From: Chryseobacterium indologenes
GTDB lineage: Bacteria; Bacteroidota; Bacteroidia; Flavobacteriales; Weeksellaceae
Direction: 5' to 3'
Length of the DNA stretch: 64,000 bases
Assembly (NCBI RefSeq): GCF_002025665.1
Contig: NZ_CP018786.1
Coordinates: 1,798,001-1,862,000 of the forward strand
This document shows, piece after piece, positions 59,539 through 64,000 of the stretch. Within the stretch, counting starts at the first letter, position 1, and every line of letters begins with the position of its first letter. A model generated the notes under the pieces. It had not been told where the DNA came from. It did no database searches and worked only from the letters and a program-made list of their open reading frames with translations. The position numbers and the translations under genes were made by a program.

Positions 59539-61689
59539 ATGAAAAAAACTATTATTTCTGCAGCTCTATTAGCCGTAACAATGCTGAGTGCCCAGGAAAC
59601 GGATACCATCAAAGTGGCTGAAATCCAGTCTGTATCCCTTCAGGGAACTCACAATTACAGAACAAAAAAATCTGAATCTATAGCAAGACTTCCTCTTGAA
59701 AATCTTGAAAATCCTACCGTTTACAACCTCGTTCCCAAAGAAATCATTAGTGAAATGGGAGCAATGGACTTCAATACAGCGATGGCTTCTGCCCCTGGAG
59801 TAGTGGTAAGCAACAGTGTAAACGACAGCGGAAATGATATTTTCATGAGAGGTTTCAGCTCAAATGCCAGTTTCAGAAACGGATTGGTTCAAAACCCAAG
59901 AGTTCAGTCCGAGATCGCTAATATCGAGAGGATAGAAGTAATAAAAGGGCCATCCGGAACTTTATTCGGAGGAACCTTAGCCAACTATGGCGGAGTGGTG
60001 AATATCGTTACTAAAAAACCGCAGGAAAACTTCGGGGGAATTATCAATTATACCACCGGAAGCTGGGGAATGAACAGAATCACAGCGGATGTAAACACCC
60101 CTTTGAATAAAGAGAAAACAGCATTAGCAAGATTCAATGTAGCAGCTTACTCCCAGGATTCTTTCCAGGATGCAGGCTACAACAAAGGATTGTTCTTCTC
60201 AGGAAGTGTTTTGTACAAAGTAAGTGACAAAACCACAGTAACGTTAGACACCGAGTTCCATGCTCCGGATAAAACATTGAATGCCTATGTAAGAAACTCA
60301 GAAAAACTGACTTTACATTCCATGAAAGACCTGGAAGTTGCCTATAAAAGAGCATTTACAAGTAATGATATCGGTTCCAAAAGAACCAATTTTGTAACGA
60401 TGGCGGAGGTTACTCATAAATTCAACGATCAATGGACATCAAGAACCTCTTACCAAAGAGGAGAAGCCAATGAAAATGAATCAATCTTTTTAGTGCTTAG
60501 ATATTTGAATAATAATCAGGTAGAAAGAATGATCCGTCCTTTCGACAGCTTTAAAGTAACCACAGACAATATTCAACAGAATTTTACAGGAGATTTTAAA
60601 ATAGGCGGCTTAAGAAACCGACTGGTAGTGGGAATAGATTACTTCCAGCAAAGAACAAAATATCAGTTCCCTTATTATGAAGCCAATGGATACAGCAATG
60701 TTTTCATGCCTTATGACAAAGTAACCTTGGACAGCTCTTCAGCGTGGGATCCTATCTCAAGAAACAAATTCATGAACAAGGAGAGAAAATCTACAGAATC
60801 TGATATTACAACTTTCAGAACGATCAGTGGTTATATCTCCAATGTTTTAAATATCACAGATAACTTGCTGGTAATGGCCAGTTTAAGAGTAGACAGCTAT
60901 AAAAATGATGATACAGTGGTAAACGGTGTGGAAATCTCTACAAAAAACGGATATCCTGAAAATAAAGTGACAGGGTACAGCCAGACTCAGTTTTCACCAA
61001 AGTTCGGATTGGTATATGAAATCGTAAAAGACCAGATTTCATTCTTTGCCAATTATGTGAACGGATTTAAAAACTATGCTCCATCATTAAATGAAGTTGG
61101 TGTTTTGACAAAATGGGATCCTGAGCAGGGAAATCAGGTTGAAACAGGGTTTAAAGTAGATCTTTTTCATAAAAAATTACTGACGACCGTGAGTTATTAT
61201 AATATTAATGTTAAAAACAGACTGGTTGCAGATCCGGGTGGAATAGGAAGCATTCAGGATGGTAATATCAAAAGTCAGGGATTGGAAATTGGAATTATTG
61301 CCAACCCTTTCAAAGGATGGAATATCGTGGCCGGATATGGTTATAACGATAACAAATATGATGACCGAAGCAAAGATAGCGGAAAAAGAATCGCATGGAC
61401 ACCAAAACATGTAGCGAATCTATGGACGAGCTACAAAATTATGGATGGTGCTTATGAAGGACTTGGTTTCGGAGCTGGATTTAATTTTGTAGATCAAACT
61501 TATATCAATATTACCAATCATTTCCTTGCTCCGTCTTATACTACTGTAGGTGCTACCATTTTCTATGACAAGAAAAAATACAGAATCGGTCTGAAAATGA
61601 ATAATGCGCTGAATGAAAACTATTGGAACTTCTACGGACAGCCACAGAAGCCAAGAGAAATCCTTGCCAATTTTGCATTCAAATTTTAA
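59539..61689 (+). CDS. TonB-dependent siderophore receptor
   Basis: A 716-residue outer-membrane receptor. It has a signal peptide (MKKTIISAALLAVTMLSAQ), a plug domain at about 50-175 with IERIEVIKGPSGTLFGGTLANYGGVVNIVTKKP, and a 22-strand-type barrel to the C-terminal aromatic residue (ILANFAFKF). It lacks the carboxypeptidase-like N-terminal domain of SusC-type proteins and matches FhuA/FpvA-type receptors. The next two genes, a PepSY membrane protein and a hydrolase, support ferric-siderophore uptake followed by release of iron. Confidence 0.9.
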   Translation: MKKTIISAALLAVTMLSAQETDTIKVAEIQSVSLQGTHNYRTKKSESIARLPLENLENPTVYNLVPKEIISEMGAMDFNTAMASAPGVVVSNSVNDSGNDIFMRGFSSNASFRNGLVQNPRVQSEIANIERIEVIKGPSGTLFGGTLANYGGVVNIVTKKPQENFGGIINYTTGSWGMNRITADVNTPLNKEKTALARFNVAAYSQDSFQDAGYNKGLFFSGSVLYKVSDKTTVTLDTEFHAPDKTLNAYVRNSEKLTLHSMKDLEVAYKRAFTSNDIGSKRTNFVTMAEVTHKFNDQWTSRTSYQRGEANENESIFLVLRYLNNNQVERMIRPFDSFKVTTDNIQQNFTGDFKIGGLRNRLVVGIDYFQQRTKYQFPYYEANGYSNVFMPYDKVTLDSSSAWDPISRNKFMNKERKSTESDITTFRTISGYISNVLNITDNLLVMASLRVDSYKNDDTVVNGVEISTKNGYPENKVTGYSQTQFSPKFGLVYEIVKDQISFFANYVNGFKNYAPSLNEVGVLTKWDPEQGNQVETGFKVDLFHKKLLTTVSYYNINVKNRLVADPGGIGSIQDGNIKSQGLEIGIIANPFKGWNIVAGYGYNDNKYDDRSKDSGKRIAWTPKHVANLWTSYKIMDGAYEGLGFGAGFNFVDQTYINITNHFLAPSYTTVGATIFYDKKKYRIGLKMNNALNENYWNFYGQPQKPREILANFAFKF

Positions 61690-61732
61690 TACCTGAAAAC
61701 AAAAATAATTTCAACGAAAATATAAGGATGAA

Positions 61733-61872
61733 AACCGCAAAGGTGCAAAGCTTTGATTTATAATATATCTATTTCTGATGCCTTAAAATATGCTAAAGTA
61801 AACGGCAGCAGGAATAACTCTTTTCACTTTACAAACACGCCATTATAAATACAATTGCGCCTTTGCATTTTC
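61733..61872. repeat. MITE-like element (CGCAAAGG family), copy 3
   Basis: AACCGCAAAGGTGCAAAG (61733-61750) at the left and TTGCGCCTTTGCATTTTC (61855-61872) at the right are inverted copies. The interior is non-coding. The right end reaches to within 21 bases of the PepSY gene start, so it may supply its upstream region. Confidence 0.65.
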
Positions 61873-61893
61873 TACACTTACATTTTTGAATGG

Positions 61894-63180
61894 ATGAAAA
61901 CAGATATGGAAAATAAAAAAACGAATCCTAAAAAAAAGCAAGGGAAATCCCTTACCAAAAGAATCACAGGCTGGCTGCATCTATGGCTCGGGCTGGTTTC
62001 CGGAATCATTGTGCTTACTGTTACTCTTTCGGGAACTGTATTTGTCTTTTGTGACGAAATCATTGATTGGTGTGGAGGAAGTGCCAAATATGTTCAGGCT
62101 CCGGCTCATGCTAAAAAAATGACGCCTGAAGCATTGCTGGCTCAGTTCCATCAGCAGGTTCCGGATCGAAAAGCATTCTATTTTGATACGTATAAAGAAG
62201 CAGACAGAAGTTTCAGGGTAGCATCGGCAACGAAACCACCTAAAGATAAAAGTGCGGACAAAGCAGAAAAGTCAAAGAAAAAGGGGCGCGGTCCAAGAGG
62301 TGTATTTGCCTACCATTATCTTAATCCTTACACCGGAAAAGTAATGGGTTTCACAAAAAGCTATGAGTTTTTCTATGTTGTAGCCCATATTCATGCACAG
62401 CTACTGGCGGGGAAATTCGGGAAAACAGTAGTCGGTGTTGCTTCCATCATATTTTTTGTTCAGCTTATCGGTGGACTGATTCTCTGGTGGCCAAAAAAAT
62501 GGAACAAAACAACAAGAACAACAGCTTTTAAAATCAAATCCGGAACAAAATGGCGCAGGAAAAACTACGACTTTCATAATGTTTTTGGGTTTTATTCATT
62601 GCTGCCGGCAGTGTTTATTACCATTACAGGGTTGATTATGGCCTATGAGGTTTTAACAAATCTTACCCAGCAGGCTTTCGGAGGAACTGTAGATGCCCAT
62701 AGTATTGCAGAAAAGTATGAACCTAAATTTGATCCTGAGAAAAAAGCATTATCATATACTGATTTTGTAGAGAAAAAATTTAAAGAGTTTCCTGAAGCAA
62801 AGCAATTCAGGATGAGTATTCCCAGAAATGATTCAGCAACAGTTTATCACGTGGGCATAGCTCAGTTTATTGGTTTAAAAAGCCTTGTCAATGGCAAAAG
62901 TATAGAAACGAATAAATATACCGGGAATGAGATAGATTATCCCAAAGAAGTTCAGATGCATGAAGTCATTGAGCATATGAATTTTGACCTGCATGTAGGC
63001 TATTGGGGCGGAATGTTCGGTAAAATATTCACATTCATTATCGGGATTATTTGTACCAGCCTCCCTATTACCGGATTTCTGATCTGGTGGGGAAGAAGGA
63101 ATAAATCACCCAAAAAGAATAAAGAAATTAAAAATATTCATCAACACAGAAAAGATTCACACCATGAACAACTGGTTTAA
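61894..63180 (+). CDS. PepSY-associated transmembrane protein (putative siderophore-iron reductase)
   Basis: A 428-residue inner-membrane protein. A basic N-terminus leads into helix 1 (ITGWLHLWLGLVSGIIVLTVTLSGTVFVF). A periplasmic PepSY part follows, then a helix with YVVAHIHAQLLAGKFG (about 165-180), two further helices (FVQLIGGLILWWPKKW; HNVFGFYSLLPAVFITITGLIMAYEV) and a C-terminal helix. Conserved His residues in GWLHLWLG, VAHIHAQLL, YDFHNVFG and MNFDLHVGYWGG are arranged like haem ligands in PepSY ferric-siderophore reductases. Starts at 61894 or 61906 are both possible; 61855 lies in the repeat. It overlaps the hydrolase gene by 17 bases. Confidence 0.82.
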   Translation: MKTDMENKKTNPKKKQGKSLTKRITGWLHLWLGLVSGIIVLTVTLSGTVFVFCDEIIDWCGGSAKYVQAPAHAKKMTPEALLAQFHQQVPDRKAFYFDTYKEADRSFRVASATKPPKDKSADKAEKSKKKGRGPRGVFAYHYLNPYTGKVMGFTKSYEFFYVVAHIHAQLLAGKFGKTVVGVASIIFFVQLIGGLILWWPKKWNKTTRTTAFKIKSGTKWRRKNYDFHNVFGFYSLLPAVFITITGLIMAYEVLTNLTQQAFGGTVDAHSIAEKYEPKFDPEKKALSYTDFVEKKFKEFPEAKQFRMSIPRNDSATVYHVGIAQFIGLKSLVNGKSIETNKYTGNEIDYPKEVQMHEVIEHMNFDLHVGYWGGMFGKIFTFIIGIICTSLPITGFLIWWGRRNKSPKKNKEIKNIHQHRKDSHHEQLV

Positions 63181-64000
63181 AATTATATACCTTCCCTTAT
63201 TTTTATTCTTCATAGCAGGAAAGGCTCAGGAAAAACTGACCATTGGAGAGAAGCAAAATGTATTTTCAAAAGTTCTAAATGAAAACAGAGAAATCTGGGT
63301 TCATCTGCCCAAAACTTATAACGACAATACCATCAATCCTGCAAAATATCCGGTCATCTATCTTTTAGACGGAGAAATCAATTTTGAATATTATACAGGA
63401 TTAACGGATTTCATTGCCAGAACACCCTATGCCGATATTCCGGAATGTATTGTGGTAGGCATTAAAAATACAGAACGAACAAGGGACCTTACACCCACTA
63501 AAGCTCAGAAGAAAAGTCCTGTAAACCCCAACATTATTCTTTTTGCAGACAGTGGAGGAAGTGAAAAATTTGTAAAATTTATACAGGAAGAACTGAAACC
63601 ATTCATTAGTAAAACCTACAGAACTCAGGATTATTCTGTGTTGGTAGGACACTCTTTCGGAGGATTATTTGCTATTAATACCTTCCTTTTGCATCCGGAT
63701 TATTTTAATGCTTATGTTGCCAATGATCCTAGCCTATGGTGGGATAATAAAGTAATGATTGTAAAAACAAAAGAATATCTGGAAAAAAATAAGACATTTC
63801 CTGCGAAAAAATCTTTGTATGTTTCTCAGGCAGATAATGAAGAACAGCAGAAAAACTGGAATTCTGATATGACTCAGGCCATTGAAGAATTTAAAGGAAT
63901 CATAGAAAAGAACGGATCTTTAAACTATAAACATTGTTTCTTCGAAGGTGAGACCCACGGAACCGTTTCCTATCCTGGAAATTATGCAGCTTTGAAATTT
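63164..64000 (+). CDS. Alpha/beta-hydrolase (putative siderophore esterase), truncated by the window end
   Basis: The ATG at 63164 opens a frame that runs to the window edge (about 279 codons, no stop). It begins with a signal peptide (MNNWFKIIYLPLFLFFIAGKAQ), followed by an esterase-D/Fes-like fold: YPVIYLLDGEINFEYYTGL, CIVVGIKNTERTRDLTP, the nucleophile elbow VGHSFGGLFA and a late His in GETHGTVSY. The arrangement resembles periplasmic siderophore esterases (IroE/BesA type) as well as general esterases. The start overlaps the PepSY gene by 17 bases, so the product acts with the receptor system. Confidence 0.82.
   Translation, partial: MNNWFKIIYLPLFLFFIAGKAQEKLTIGEKQNVFSKVLNENREIWVHLPKTYNDNTINPAKYPVIYLLDGEINFEYYTGLTDFIARTPYADIPECIVVGIKNTERTRDLTPTKAQKKSPVNPNIILFADSGGSEKFVKFIQEELKPFISKTYRTQDYSVLVGHSFGGLFAINTFLLHPDYFNAYVANDPSLWWDNKVMIVKTKEYLEKNKTFPAKKSLYVSQADNEEQQKNWNSDMTQAIEEFKGIIEKNGSLNYKHCFFEGETHGTVSYPGNYAALKF

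Overview
The window is AT-rich bacterial chromosome from the Bacteroidota, most likely a Chryseobacterium-like member of the Flavobacteriia. The grounds are: promoters of the TAnnTTTG type (best case TTTG-N19-TATCTTTG before pyrB), the fused SecDF translocase, a type IX secretion C-terminal sorting domain, SusC-like and siderophore TonB-dependent receptors, and the ArgF' form of ornithine transcarbamylase that Bacteroidota use. No rRNA, tRNA, CRISPR array, prophage or complete insertion sequence is visible. Genus-level naming is inference from gene content.

Layout. 1-6.6 kb: a cytidylyltransferase-like gene, an outer-membrane receptor, mltG-dapF, a repeat-rich lipoprotein and pnuC. 6.8-15.4 kb: an amino-acid permease, a beta-propeller protein, hemN, a T9SS-exported sugar dehydrogenase and secDF. 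15.4-21.2 kb: two surface/secreted proteins, a Tet-like efflux pump, an arylamine N-acetyltransferase and a lipoprotein. 21.5-29.5 kb: tatA-PAP2-TPR, trmL, rlmH, a YihY membrane protein, and rel-nhaA. 29.7-40.5 kb: a short-chain carboxylate block on the minus strand with porin, MFS carrier, two tiny membrane proteins, an SSS-transporter/histidine-kinase fusion, a stand-alone receiver protein and two acyl-CoA synthetases. 40.7-50.1 kb: the arginine locus, i.e. a domesticated IS1-InsA-like DNA-binding protein divergent from GNAT-argG-argC-argD-argF'-argB-argE'-argH. 50.5-56.7 kb: an Lrp-type regulator and pyrB-carA-carB behind an apparent transcription attenuator. 56.8-59.3 kb: small unknown genes. 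59.5-64 kb: a siderophore receptor, PepSY membrane protein and a truncated alpha/beta-hydrolase.

How they fit together. The arginine and pyrimidine genes form one metabolic block: CarAB makes the carbamoyl phosphate used by both ArgF' and PyrB. ArgF' carries valine where Bacteroides N-succinylornithine transcarbamylase has proline and Xanthomonas N-acetylornithine transcarbamylase has glutamate, which points to succinylated intermediates. The pyrB leader holds a 23-codon ORF ending on the edge of an intrinsic terminator, the architecture of translation-coupled attenuation (pyrBI-like), here with an almost leaderless leader ORF. The carboxylate block looks like a complete sense-import-activate module.

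The intergenic spaces carry at least six families of short dispersed repeats (palindromes, hairpins with compensatory changes, terminal-inverted-repeat elements), several inserted inside the arg and pyr-car operons.
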